In this document: piece after piece, positions 22,157-34,567 of the stretch
How positions within the stretch are numbered: the stretch's first letter is position 1
Layout: the number at the start of each line of letters is the position of its first letter
Assembly (NCBI GenBank): GCA_036346275.1
Contig: CM070723.1
Coordinates: 46,020,743 to 46,084,742 of the forward strand
Reading direction: 5' to 3'
Length of the DNA stretch: 64,000 nucleotides
Source: Otatea glauca
Taxonomy: Eukaryota; Streptophyta; Magnoliopsida; Poales; Poaceae
Made by a program: the position numbers and the translations under genes
The notes under the pieces: generated by a model
Database searches by the model: none
What the model was told of the DNA's origin: nothing
Seen by the model: only the letters and a program-made list of their open reading frames with translations

Positions 22157-24736
22157 TTTGGTGAGGATCAAGCTAGAGGGCTTGACTTGTTACTCTTGGT
22201 GTTTGCCGGCACCTAGACGGCGTGTGGAGGCGTCGTGCACGGTGACCTTCTCAAGGAGATTGTGAGAAGGTCCGACAAAGTTGTGAAGGTCGGAGCTCAC
22301 CTACCCGGAGCGGGAAAGAGCTACCACTAGTGGAATCGAGGCGGGTGCTCAATTCGTGGAGTCGGTCCAAATTGGTTTGGGCTTGCCTCAACGTGGATTA
22401 GGGGAGACCGGCAAGTCTCCGAACACCACGGTAAAAAGTATTGTGTCTCCTTGTGTTTTGCTTGCAATTCTCAATTTACATTGTTGCAATTTACTTTCTT
22501 AGAATTAAATTGCTTGATTGTCTTTAGGATTGTATATTCTTGTGTGGAGACATAATTAGCTAGTACACTTAGTGAGCCTAGTTGACTTAGCTTTAATTGT
22601 TAAAATCGTAGTTTATCGCTTCTGCATCTTTTATCATTTACATAAGTGTACTTAGGCGAGATTTTAATTAATCGTAGAAGAAATTTTAAAGCCTCCTATT
22701 CACCCCCCTCTAGTCGGCATCCTCGATCTTACAGCGGAGCAACGTGGATTGTATCGGGTGCTTTTAGTGCAAGCACATAAAAGGGTTGTTGCCCCGCGTC
22801 CAGTTCGCGAGGGCGATTGCGGACGCACCCCTTGACGCCGTGCCACAGTACTCCTGGGGGTCGGCTGTTCTGTGCACGACGTACTGTGCGCTCTGCGACG
22901 GCTGTGGCAGGATCGCCGATGGGTCGATCCTCACCAGATGTCCACTGTTTGTACAGCTTTGGGCATACGAGAGGTTCCAGATCGGGCGGCCCGACATCGA
23001 CATGCGACCTCTTGTACATGCTGGCGACAACGACGTTAACGTGCCGACTATAGGCACCATCTGGTGCCACCGACGGGTAAGATATTGCAATCACGATTGT
23101 CGAACTTTCGCTTTAACATTTGTCAGTACTAATGGTATTGTTCAGTGTTGGTTTTTCTGTCATCACTACAGCCTACGTGGGCACACAGGACGGTGCAGCT
23201 GGGTTACCCGCAGTTCATCGCTACCTTCGACCACATCACCGACGACCACGTACGCTGGACGCCGTATACGGAGGCAGAGGTGCACCTACGTGTGACGGGT
23301 GGGTTGTCCACCCTATACACACGTGACGCGGTGTACTGGCGTACACGCCGGTTCATCCTATTCGACGTCCAGGTCGAGGGCTACGCTGTCCATCGAGTGA
23401 TGAGGCGGTTCGATCTACGACGAAGTTCCCGGTCCAGGTTAGCCGTCAGGTCCCACACGGTGCCCACACGAAAGTTCCCCGCATGGATATTCTCTAATCA
23501 TTATCGTGTAATGCTATCTAATAATGTTACATTTACTACTTATCCGCAGGCAGAGTAGGAAGGGTGTGCATGGGGCTGTTAGTGTTATGCCCTTGAGGCA
23601 ATCATTTAGATGACTGTAACATGACTATGTTTATGAATAATAATATGATTATTGGTCCAATGAATGTATTGATCAATAAGTATGTGACTTGCTTATGAAG
23701 CTCTTTACTTATTGATATAATTCGATAAATATCTCTGATCGGATATCATCGTATAGAACAACGATGAATAGATCAGCACATGTAGTGATCGATGATCATG
23801 CTTCATAGATCATGGGATATGGAGATATCATCTATACATTGTGGACGCATGTTGAAGAACATGGGTTAGATAGACCCGCCATGGGACTACGAGAATGTTA
23901 CATTCTTATGTGTCATCAGTGTATCTCATACATAGTAGATGTATGATCCTTAGACCTGAGATTGTCATATTCCCTACATGTGTAATAGTTTTCCTTGGGG
24001 CTATCAAACACTACTTCATAACCGGATAGTTATAAAGGTAGCTTTCATGTTTACTATGAAACTTGCAGAGGGAAGTGAGCAGTCAAGATGGAATTTGCCA
24101 CTCCAATGAAACGGAGATATATGACAAGGCCACTCGTGTGATATGATTAAGGAAGTGCATGGCCATGCCGTGATTGAGGAGTCAATCACAACTTATTAAT
24201 ATATCACGGATACGAGAGATGGATTGAATCATCAAAGGATGACATGCTTCTCGCCTTGAGTTCAATCTTCATATACTTGGCAAAGGGATTATTACATGAG
24301 TACTTTTGATAGGTTCTATCCGATTTGATCATAGTATGTTTGGGAGTTGGCATGCTTTGCAAGGAGCCGCTACCAACTATTGGATTGAAAAGGAGTTTTT
24401 CGAATCCATGACCAAATGTACGTGAACCTGCGGGTCACACACTTAATGGGCTGGGACGTATTAATTTGGATTGGATCCGTAATTAATTGACCTCGTGGGC
24501 TTAGCACACTAATGGGCCCTGGTTTAGGGTTTCATCTCGTGGCTATATAAGGAGTGAAGGAGGGTGGGCGCAGGGTGTGCTTTCTACGGTTTAGAAGTGT
24601 TTCATCCGAAACCCCAGCCTCCTCTTCTCGTTGCCCCTGCCGAGCGAACAGGTGCTTGCACACCGACGCACAGCGTTCCATCCCTGGACGTGTGGACTAC
24701 TGCGGTGACGCTGCTGCGACTGCGGCGTGGGAGGAC

Positions 24737-26172
24737 TGAAAGTGCATCTAGGCCCCTTAAGAAGTTTTGGTGATAGATGGCAACACAATTAAAACACTAA
24801 TGATCAAGTGAGAATCTATGCAGAGGTAGAGGCAATGTCATCTTGAGAAAGCAATTGAAGATCCCAACCGAGTTTAGAATTTGTGAAGACGGCATCAAGA
24901 CTTGTTGTAAATTTTCTCTATTTCATTTTAGTCTAAGGATAGCCGTACTATTAAAAGGGATACAACGGGAAATCACCTTTAGGATATACGTGTGCTCAAG
25001 GATAAAAATTGCATTGTATAAACACTTCAAGCACTTCATTTTTGTCAAAATACACACCTCTGGCCGAGTGGGCCAACCCGGAGTATCCGGACATTTGGTT
25101 TGGACTCTCCGGGTTGACACCCTCGGTAGCAGCTCTAGGGATAGTCTGGAGTATCCGGACATTTGGTCCGGACACTCCGGGTTAATTAGTTCGGAGTCTC
25201 CGGGTTTTTATCCGGAGTCTCCGGGTTAGCTGCCTCGGTGTGTTCTAATTCTCCTCAATCCGGAGTATCCGGGTTATATGTCCGGAGTCTCCGGGTTGAG
25301 CGCAGCTTACCCCCAACGGTTGGATTTTGAAGCCCCTATTTAAGCCATCACTCTTCACCTAACTGAGGCGAGCTCCATTATTGTTGTTGTTCATTCAAAA
25401 ACACTCACTCTCACTCTCTTGAGCCCTAATCCCCTTTCTCCATTTGAAGCCTTTGATAGATTTGATTCTTTTAGGAGAAAGGAGTGGATTTGAGTGACTT
25501 GAACTTGCATCTTTCATCTTTGAGCACAAGTTTCATCCTCCAAGTTGAGTTCGCAACATATTTATTACTCTTGGAGTTTGAAGGCCTCCTAGACGGCAAG
25601 GAGTCACCGGGAGCCTCCAAATCTCATTGTGGTGAGCCCCGGAAGTTTGTGAAGGCAAGTCTCGCCTCCGAAAGGAAAGAGGCAAGAAGTGAAGACCGGC
25701 GAGTGCTTTGTGCAACACCGGGAGGATAGTGGTCAAGAGGGACCCGGGCTTTGTGCCTCCTCAACGGAGACGTAGGATTCCCTTCAAGAATCCGAACTTC
25801 GGGTAAAAGTCTTTGTCTTCGTGCTCTTTGTTGTGTTTCTTGCTAGGGTTTGTTGTGATAGACCTTTGGAAGACTCGATCTACTCTATTGTTGTTTTTGG
25901 CTCCAGATCTACAATATTTCGAGGTACTTGATAGTATTTAGATCTTTTGTATTCAAGTAGATTGTTGAAAAATTACAGGGATTTAAAATCTCATTTCGAG
26001 ATTTTTAATCCGGAGTATCCGGACTCCTGAACCCGGATAGTCCGGACAATCCGGAGTATCCGGATTATATACCCCGGACATTCCGGGTTGAGACCCTCGG
26101 GAGTTTTTATCTAGCTGAATTTTTTTATCCGCCTATTCACCCCCCCTCTAGGCAACATCTCCGGCCCTTTCA
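24737..26172 (+). repeat. 5' LTR of element A
   Basis: 1436 bp, TGAAAGTGCATCTAGGCCCC to GGCCCTTTCA. It contains GCCGTACTATTAAAAGGG (24942-24959), CCGGAGTATCCGGA-type clusters (about 25075-25310 and 26008-26100) and a CCTATTTAAGCC TATA-like box near 25337. It is 93 bp longer than the 3' LTR, largely because of one extra block of CCGGACATTTGG/GTTGACACCCTCGG repeats near 25095-25160. Confidence 0.97.
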
Positions 26173-26174
26173 AT

Positions 26175-26186
26175 TGGTATCATAGC
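26175..26186 (+). promoter_or_regulatory. Primer-binding site of element A
   Basis: TGGTATCATAGC two bases after the LTR differs at one base from TGGTATCAGAGC, the site complementary to the 3' end of initiator tRNA-Met used by most plant copia elements. Confidence 0.9.
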
Positions 26187-26226
26187 CTAATCTCCATAAT
26201 TTGGCTTTACCGCTTGGAGAATTAAG

Positions 26227-28266
26227 ATGTCGCTAATAGAAAAGAGTGACGAAATCCGTGACCAAGAAAAGGCCACGGGTTCCGACAAAGGGGTTGAAAT
26301 TCCATATGATTATCCTTCTCTTGGAGTCTCAAGCTCTTCATCTTATGTTTCCGTGTCATCCGGTAGAGCACCTCATTTTGATGGTACTCGCTATGCCGCA
26401 TGGAAACATAAAATGAAGATGTACTTGAGATCACTTCACCCGTGTATTTGGGAGATTGTAGAAACAGGTTTCAAAGCTATGGATCCAAGCAAACTTACTC
26501 TCGAAGAGAAGAAAGCTCAACATTTCAATGACTTGGCCGTCAATGCCTTGTTCAATGCCTTAAGTGATTCCGAGTTTAACCGAGTCGATGGACTTGAAGA
26601 TGCCAAAGCAATTTAGGAAAGACTCATGGTTACTCATGAAGGGATATCAAGTGTCCGTGAGTCCAAGATTGAGCTCATTATTGGTGAGCTAAGCAGATTC
26701 ACTCTAGAAGAAGGAGAGTCTTATACAAGGATGTTCGACCGCTTGATGGTGTTGGTGAATCAAGCTAAGGGCCTTGGAAGTACCGAGCTCACCGACAAAG
26801 CAGTTGTTAAAATCATTCTTCGAGTGATCACCCCCACCAACCGTAATTTAGTGCAACTCATCCGGGATCGACCGAACTTCGACACTCTCACTCCCCATGA
26901 TGTTATCGGGAGGCTGATGATGGATGAGATGATGATCAAGGAAGCGGAGGTGGTAGAAGAACTCAAGTCAGGAAAGAAGAAAGGCATCGCTTTGAAAGCA
27001 GTGAGGATTGCACCAAAAGTTGAGGAAAGTACAAGTGATGATGAAGAGGAGAGTGGCCCCTTGACCAATGATGACATGGCCTTGCTCGTAAGAAGATTCA
27101 ACAAATTCCTCAAGAAAAAGGGGTACAAGCCAGGGAGCCACTCCAAAAATCAATGGAACAAATCAAGAGGAAGACACTCAACAAGAAAGTGCTATGAGTG
27201 TGGTGAGGCCGGTCACTTCATCGCCGAATGCCCACAAAGAGAAAAGAAGGAAGACAAGCCATACAAGAAAGATAAATACCGGGGCAAGGACAAGGAAAGG
27301 AGCAAGAAGTTCAAACACTTCAAGCACAAAGGACAAGCTCACATTGGAGAGGAGTGGGATTCAAACTCCAACTCCGACTCAAGCTCCGATTCCGACGAAG
27401 AAGGAGGAGTTGCCTCCGTCGCCATCGCCATGTCTCCCACCCCAACAACGATGAAGGGTCTCTTCGACAACTTGAGCGATGACGATGAAGACGCTCCGAT
27501 GTGCCTCATGGCCAAGGGGCGCAAGGTATTAATCAAAACAACATCTCCTTCAATTTGTCGACTCATGCATAGATGATAGTGATGACGCTAGTGACGATGA
27601 AAGTGCATTTAAGTCCATGAAAGATTTTGATGCTAAAAAATTAGATTTACTTTTAAAAGATATTGAGAAGTTGGAGGAAATCATTGAGAAAAAGGAGGCT
27701 ACTCTCGAAGCTTAAGAAGATTTGCTTATCCTTGAAAAAGAAAAAAAAACCTTGAGCTAGAGAAGAGCCTAAGTAACGAAAGGAGAAAGTTTGAAGAGTT
27801 GGTCAAAAGTTCAAAAATGACCAAATCCGAGCTAGCTAGTCTTGTGATCACCAACGCTTCACTCGTAGAAGAACTTGCCAAAGTAAAGAATGCTTGCAAG
27901 GCTCTTGAAGTGAAGCTTGTTGATCACTTGAATGGCAACTCTAACTCCTTGATGGGCAACTCCAATCTCTCATATCCATCTACTAGCAATGGATGTGCTA
28001 GATGCTATAATGTTAATATTGATGATTGTGCCACTAACCTTGAGACCTTGCAAGTGTTGGCTCATGAAAATGAGAAGCTCAAGGAAATGCTTGAAGATGG
28101 ACTTCAAAAGTCCTATAAGGCTAGCAAAGGATTAGAGGAGTTTCTTGGTAAGCGTCAAGGTAACCCTATGAAGCATGGGCTTGGGTATATACCACCCAAG
28201 GGCAAAAAGAATCATATCGTAATTGCCCCGTTGAATGAACCTATTCATTTTGTCAAAAGCAAATGA
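26227..28266 (+). pseudogene. gag of element A, with nonsense and frameshift breaks
   Basis: Frame 26227-27576 encodes capsid-like sequence and a CX2CX4HX4C zinc knuckle (CYECGEAGHFIAEC, 27190-27231) that binds RNA. It is broken by a TAG at 26614-26616 where the frame otherwise continues directly into 26626. After a frameshift near 27550 the sequence continues as an acidic, lysine-rich, probably coiled-coil segment (27799-28266 is the clean part, with stops near 27713 and 27757). The long C-terminal extension after the zinc knuckle is usual for Sirevirus-type gag. Confidence 0.88.
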
Positions 28267-31200
28267 AATTCTAATTATAAGGATCATGCTACTTTCTTTG
28301 CTTCTTATGTGCTTAAAAGAACTAATCTCGGTCGTATAGTTGCTCATCATATTGGGCGTAAACCCAACTATGCTTCTCATATGCGATCTATTTGGGTTCC
28401 AAAATCCCTTATTGCTAACGTGCGCGGACCTAAACAAGTTTGGGTACCAAAAGGAAAAATCTAAATTTGTTCTTGTAGGCCTATATCTCCGGTGGATCAA
28501 GTTGGATATTGGATAGCGAATGCACGCACCACATGACCGGGGAAAAGGCGATGTTCGCACACTTGGATACAAATGGATCAAATAGTGAAAGCATCATATT
28601 TGGGGACAATGGTAAAGGCGAAGTGGTAGGTTTAGGTAAGATTTATATCTCGAATGACTTTCATTTAAACAATGTTTTCTAGTTGAATCATTGAGCTACA
28701 ATTTGTTGTCCGTTGCTCAATTATGTGAATCGGGCTACAATTGTGTGTTTAGTGATAAGGGTGTGGATGTCATTAAGAGGGTTGATGGTTCAATAGCCGT
28801 TAAGGGTCGTCTAAAGGGAAATCTCTATCTCGTAGACTTCACTACGGATAGAATAAATCTTGAAACGTGCTTAATGGCTAAATCTAGCATGGGTTGGCTA
28901 TGGCATCGCCGACTTGCTCATGTTGGTATGAGGGATCTTCACAAACTCATGAAAGGCAATCACATCCTTGGACTAACAAATGTTGTTTTTGAGAAAGATA
29001 GGGTTTATAGCGCATGTCAAGCCGGAAAGCAAGTTGGGGCTTCTCATCCCGCCAAGAATGTGATGACTACCTCAAGACCTCTAGAGATGCTCCACATGGA
29101 TCTGTTCGGTCCAATCACATACATAAGCATTGGAGGAAACAAGTATGGTCTAGTTATTGTTGATGATTTTTCTCGTTTCACTTGGGTGTTCTTCTTGCAT
29201 GACAAAAGTGAAGTCCAAGGAACTTTAAAGAAATTTATGAGAAGGGCACAAAATGAATTCGAAGTGAAGATCAAGAAGATCCGAAGTGACAACGACACCG
29301 AATTCAAAAACACCGTGTGGAGGACTATCTCGATGATGAGGGTATTAAGCATGAGTTCTCGCCCCTATTCCCTCAACAAAACGGGGTGGTGAGAGGAAGA
29401 ATCGAACTCTCATCGAGATGGCGCGCACAATGCTTGATGAGTACAAGGTCTCGACATCTTTTGGCGGAGGCTATCAACCTTTGCGTGTCATAGTACCAAT
29501 CGCCTATACCTTCACAAGATTTTGAAGAAAACAAGATACGAGCTACTTACCGGAAAGAAGTCAAATGTTTCCTACTTCGAGTCTTTGAAGCAAATGTTAT
29601 ATCCTTAACAAGAAAGCTAAGTCTTCTAAATTTGCTCCTAAAGTTGATGAAGGCTTCTTACTTGGTTATGGATCAAATGCTTATGCATACCGAAGTTTTC
29701 AACAACAACTCGGTGTAGTTGAAATCTCGCGTGATGTAACTTTTGATGAAACTAACGGTTCTCAAGTAGAACAAGTTGATAGTCTTGTGTTTGACAGGAA
29801 GAACCTCCGTGTGAAGCAATTAAAAAGCGGCTATTGGAGAAGTGAGACCTCTTGAGCAAGAAGAAATTCCAAGCGTTCCAACTCAAGATATCCGAGGATG
29901 AGACACGTAATATCCGGACTAGTCAAAAGAGCACGGATGCTCCTCTTCCTCAATGCAAGCCCATGATGGCTCGAACACGGCTAAAGACGATGAGGATCCC
30001 ATCCAAACAACCAATGCAACTACTCCTCATCCAAGAGTTCATCAAAGCATACAACGAGATCATCCAATGACAACATACTTGGAGATATTAACAAGGGGTA
30101 TCCACTAGATCTCGAATTGCGAATTTCGTGAATTTTACTCGTTTGTTTCTTCTCTTGAGCCTCTAAAGGTAGAAGAAGCACTACAAGATCCGGATTGGGT
30201 AATGGCTATGCAAGAGGAGCTAAACAACTTCGAACGGAATCAAGTATGGAAGCTTGTCGAAAGACCAAAGCAAAACGTGATTGGCACCAAGTGGGTCTTT
30301 CGGAACAAGCAAGATGAACATGGAATGGTGACTAGGAATAAAGCCCGGTTGGTCGCTCAAGGCTTCACGCAAATCGAAGGTTTAGACTTCGATGAAACAT
30401 ATGCTCCGTAGCTAGGCTTGAGTCTATTAGAATATTACTTGCTTTTGCCACTCACCATGATTTCAAGTTATATCAAATGGACGTGAAAAGCGCCTTCCTA
30501 AATGGTCCACTCTCTGAGATGGTCTATGTCGAGCAACCACCTGGATTCGAAGACCCTAAATATCCAGATCATGTCTACTTCCTGCACAAGGCACTCTATG
30601 GACTAAAACAAGCACCAAGAGCATGGTTTGAATGTCTTCGGGATTTTCTCCTCGAACAAGGTTTTGTAGTCGGAAAGGCCGACCCCACTCTCTTTACCAA
30701 GCATATTGGTAGTGATTTATTTGTTTGTCAAATTTATGTTGATGATATTATTTTCGGGTCTACTAATGAACAAATATGTAAGGAGTTTAGCAGAATCATG
30801 ACTAAAAGATTCGAAATGTCTATGATGGGCGAATTGGAGTTCTTCCTCGGCTTTCAAGTCAAACAACTCAAGGAAGGAACTTTCATATGCCAAACAAAGT
30901 ACATCAAAGACATGCTGAAAAAGTTTGGTATGGAAAACGCCAAGCCAATCAAGACTCCTATGCAAGCCAATGGACATCTAGACCTCAACAAAGAAGGTAA
31001 ACCGGTCGTCCAAAAGGTATATCGTTCGATGATCGGTTCTCTTCTTTACCTTTGTGCATCTAGGCCTGATATCATGCTTAGTGTATGTATGTGTGCTCGT
31101 TTTCAAGCCGTTCCAAAAGAGTGCCACATGGTGGCCGTTAAGAGAATCTTGAGATATTTAGTGCACACTCCTCATTTTGGGCTTTGGTATCCAAAAGGAT

Positions 31201-31688
31201 CATCTTTTGAATTAGTTGGCTATTCCGATGCGGATTATGCCGGCTGTAAAGTGGATAGAAAGAGCACTTCGGGGACTTGTCAATTTTTAGGAAGATCTCT
31301 TGTTTCCTGGTCCTCTAAGAAACAAAATTCCGTAGCCCTATCTACAGCCGAAGCCGAGTATATAGCAGCCGAAAGTTGTTGTGCCCAATTGCTTTGGATG
31401 AGACAAACCCTGAATGATTATGGCCTTACCTACAACCATGTACCTCTCTTGTGTGATAATGAGAGCGCCATAAAAATAGCCAACAATCCCGTTCAACACT
31501 CCTGTACAAAGCATATCGATATTCGCCATCATTTCTTAAGAGATCATTCAACAAAAGGTGACATCGATATTCAACATGTGAGCACAAATGATCAACTAGC
31601 TGATATTTTCACCAAGCCACTCAATGAGAAGAAATTTTGTGATATGAGAAGTGGGTTAAATATTCTAGACTCTCATAACCTGGCTTGA
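28267..31688 (+). pseudogene. pol of element A: protease, integrase, reverse transcriptase, RNase H
   Basis: The protease active site at 28512-28520 reads Asp-Ser-Glu instead of the usual Asp-Ser-Gly. Integrase (28691-29392) has the histidines of its zinc site (LWHRRLAH), but the first cysteine of the CxxC pair is tyrosine (YSAC). Catalytic Asp residues in LHMDLFGP and RSDND are present, then several frameshifts follow (29310-29870). Reverse transcriptase begins at about 30180. A one-base loss near 30410 separates 30202-30411 from the long open part 30477-31688, which has MDVKSAFLNG, the YVDD active site (30735-30746) and RNase H with SDADYAGC, STAEAEY and a terminal LADIFTKPL. Order PR-INT-RT-RH defines Ty1/copia. 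Confidence 0.95.
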
Positions 31689-31917
31689 TATATGCATGCA
31701 AATTGGTTGAAGTTTGCAAAATTTTCAAAAGGGCTATTTGATCTCTTTCTTTGACCATTCTGTGTTTCTTGAAATCTTTGATATGTGGATCTAGCCTCTA
31801 CTGTGTGACTATAGCTTGGTTGCTTGAATGTTCGCTAGTCACATAGTGGATAGGGCCTTGTGATCTTTTCTTCTCTTGCCATAAGCCATCTAAAGTTCAT
31901 TCCTTGTAAATTCTGAG

Positions 31918-32500
31918 TTGTCTCCCGAAAGAGTCAATCCGGACACTCCGGAGTTTTCATCCGGACTATCCGGATTTCCCGGAGTATCCGGACTGAAAGT
32001 CCGGCGTCTCCGGGTTGAGGCGGCTATCTTCTTTAAAAGGCTCAAGGAGGGTTTCTTTTCTCTCTCTCCTCTCTTTTTCTCTTCATCCTTGCCGTTCCGT
32101 TTTGAGCCCTAGCCATCGCCTCCGGCCTCTCCTCCATTTTCCGTGTGCTTCCCACCCTCAGGAGTCTTCAAGATTGCTCTCCACATCTCGGGAAGTTCTT
32201 CGGATTGCCCTCCGCGTTCAATCTCATCTTGTGCGGTGAGTTCTTCTTGTTTTTCTCTCATCTTGATCTTTTTGGTCTTAGAAAGGCCTTGAAATAGGTT
32301 GCCTTGGTAGAATCCTTTCACCCTAGGTCAATCCCTATGAATGGTCTTCTTGTGCTCTAGATATATTTGCGATTTAGGTTTTTGGGTTTGATACTGAACA
32401 ACCCGGAGTATCCGGATGGTATATCCGGAGTATCCGGATTATCCGGACACTCCGGATCAAAATCACCGGAGTCTCCGGGTTGTACTGCTCGGCCCAAATT
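31918..32500. repeat. Internal palindrome clusters of element A, between pol and the 3' ORF
   Basis: CCGGAGTATCCGGA, CCGGACACTCCGG and GTCTCCGGGTT words recur at 31935-32020 and 32395-32485, the same vocabulary as the LTR clusters. A copy of the second cluster with its flank (CCCAAATTCTTAAATTGCTA) is found in element B at 52955-53070. Confidence 0.85.
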
Positions 32501-32563
32501 CTTAAATTGCTATCTATACTTTCCTGCAATTATCTTGTTCATCCCTTTCTTTGGTTCCTTTAG

Positions 32564-34178
32564 ATGGCATCTTCTCAAGATGGCTCACAGTGCCTGCAAG
32601 CGCCCATCCGGTGATGATTTTCCGCTCATCCTCCTTAGCGGGTTCCGCTTCCAAGAAGCAAAGACATTCGTGAAGAAAATCATCGGTGAGGGTTCGCCGA
32701 CCAACCAATCCACCTCATGCTTCTTCTCAAATCCCAAGACCTCAAGCCGGTCGATGAACATCCCCACGACACGCATGCAAGACTCGTGAGCGTAAGAAAA
32801 GAACCATCAGCGGCCGGGTGGTGATTGGCCCTCTAGTGAAGAGCAGCCCGTGTGGAGCTATCCGGTCAAATGAGTCGCTCGCGCGATAGATTCTGAGTTG
32901 GGTCAGAAAGGGCAAAGCAATTGTCGAGCACGTAAATAAGTATCCACCGGAATTCCACCAAGATGAGTATGTGGACAAGCGGTTTTGGAACAGATTTCAT
33001 TGATTTTTATGGATCGTGCTTTTTCCTTTGGAGCACTCTGTTATAAAAATGAAAACCATTGATTGGGCGTACATGGCAGACCTCCAAAATCCAATCTTTA
33101 ATGAAGTCATTCAAATCTGTGAGCGCCATCAGGTGAAGGATATAATGAGTTTTTGCTATTCTTGGAATGATGAAGTCATCATGCAATTCTACTCCACCCT
33201 GTACTTTGACAAGACAGAGGATGCTATACGGTGGATGACTGATGGAGTATGGTATGTAGCCACCAAGAGGTCCTTTGCTCGGGTACTGCAGCTAAGGTCA
33301 GTTGACGGAGATGCCAAGCTTCATGACAAGAAGGCCATATCTCCTAGCCATCTTGAGGATTTGTATGATCTCTCTCAGCACTTCGTGGTCGGAACAACTA
33401 AGGGTTTGAAAGAAGTGCCAGCAGTTCTCCTCAGAATGCTCAGAGTCTCTTTATGGCCCAAGGAAGGTGATGCGTCTTCCATCAACTCTTATGGTCGTAA
33501 CTTGCTTTTTCACTTGGTGGAGCGCACTCATGGCTTTGATGTGGTGGATTTCTTATGGGAGGCCATTCGCCACAACTCGATGAGCAACGTCAGCAGCTGC
33601 GGGTATGCACCCTTCATTATGGCCTTAGTGGATCATGTCACTGGCCTGGACTTTGTGAAAGATGTGGAGCACCTTCCCTACAAGGTTCGAGCCCTTCTCG
33701 CTCCAAAGAGCTCCAAAGAGACTCGAGTGCCCCGTTGGTAGGCGGACCGGTGGTCGACCGTCTCATGCCACTCGTCGGCTCCTCCACCACTCGTGGCCGC
33801 AGCCTCGAGTTCTCCTTCCACTAGCCGGAGCACTATCAAGAGGATGCTCAAGTCTCTCTTCTGTTTGTGCCAAGACATATCTTCTCAGGTCAAAGAGACC
33901 CGGCAGGAGATTCGAGAGCATCGCCGAGACTTTCGGGCTTATCGCCAAGAAGGCGAGGATATTCCCGCCAACGAGTCGAGGAGTCCTCCGGTGGACCGTC
34001 TCAGACTCCGCCACTCAACGACTCTTTGGCATTCACCCTCTCGGCTCAAGTCGATGGCGATGGCGGCGATGATGACAAAGAAGAAGCTTATCTACCTTCC
34101 GGCGACGACGCGTGATCCTCTTTTCGAGCGCTTCCCTTTTCGGTGTCTTGATGCCAAAGGGGGAGTGTTTAGTAGCTA
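32564..34178 (+). pseudogene. Extra 3' ORF of element A, downstream of pol
   Basis: A frame starting MASSQDG after TTTAG at 32561 is soon frame-shifted. The best preserved part is 33016-33741, 241 codons, with FPLEHSVIKMKTIDWAY, SFCYSWNDEVIMQFYSTLYFD and RWMTDGVWY. The remainder to about 34178 is serine/arginine-rich in shifted frames. An ORF at this place, sometimes called env-like, is a recognised feature of Sirevirus-type elements. I see no signal peptide or membrane segment, so I do not call it an envelope protein. Its role is unknown. Confidence 0.65.
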
Positions 34179-34553
34179 GCTTAGCGTCGCAGCCCTTTAT
34201 CTTGTTGACTATGTGTGCTTGTGCTTGTTGAATTGCTTGTTTACTTGCTTTTTAATCGTTCTGTGAAACTTTTAGTTGTTTGTGGCGTGTTAAATTGCTT
34301 ATTCATCTTTATCAAATTGTCACTATTAATCGTTGGATGATATCTTTTATATTCTTTCTTGCAAATTGATATGTATATTCTCATTATTGATCCCTTGATT
34401 GCAAGGTTATAGGGGAAGCTCTTTTAAAATTTTCTTTTTATATTTTGCATTGTTTTAGGGGGAGCTTCTCTGTATGCTTAGCACTCAAAATATAGTTTCA
34501 AATCTTTGTTATTTCATTTAAAAGCTTTCAAATTGTATTGTCATCAATACACC

Positions 34554-34566
34554 AAAAAGGGAGAGA
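34554..34566 (+). promoter_or_regulatory. Polypurine tract of element A
   Basis: AAAAAGGGAGAGA immediately precedes the 3' LTR and would prime plus-strand DNA synthesis. Confidence 0.92.
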
Positions 34567-34567
34567 T

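Larger units (their letters stand above)
19403..22733 (+). mobile_element. Large solo LTR, Sirevirus-type Ty1/copia (family D)
   Basis: It begins TGAAAGTTCAAAGCTCC and ends CACCCCCCTCTAG...GATCTTACA. The target duplication GCGGA is perfect (19398-19402 and 22734-22738), and the transposon frame continues across it. It holds GCCGTACTATTAAGAGGG (20745-20762), a GGTAGCACC palindrome cluster (about 21575-21880), a TATAAAAGG box (about 21925-21933), and an LTR 3' module matching family C (CCTAGACGGC, CTTCTCA...TGAGAAG, GGGGAGACCGGCAA). It also contains the TGTGT-loop hairpin series. At 3331 bp it is much longer than the other Sirevirus-type LTRs here. Confidence 0.93.

Noticed and set aside
31918..32020. 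CCGGAGTATCC direct/inverted repeats as a possible CRISPR-like array
   Set aside because: Repeats are short, alternate in orientation and lack unique equal-length spacers; this is plant DNA and the clusters are Sirevirus LTR-type palindromes.
32564..34178. Calling the 3' ORF of element A an envelope gene
   Set aside because: No signal peptide, transmembrane segment or cleavage motif is visible.
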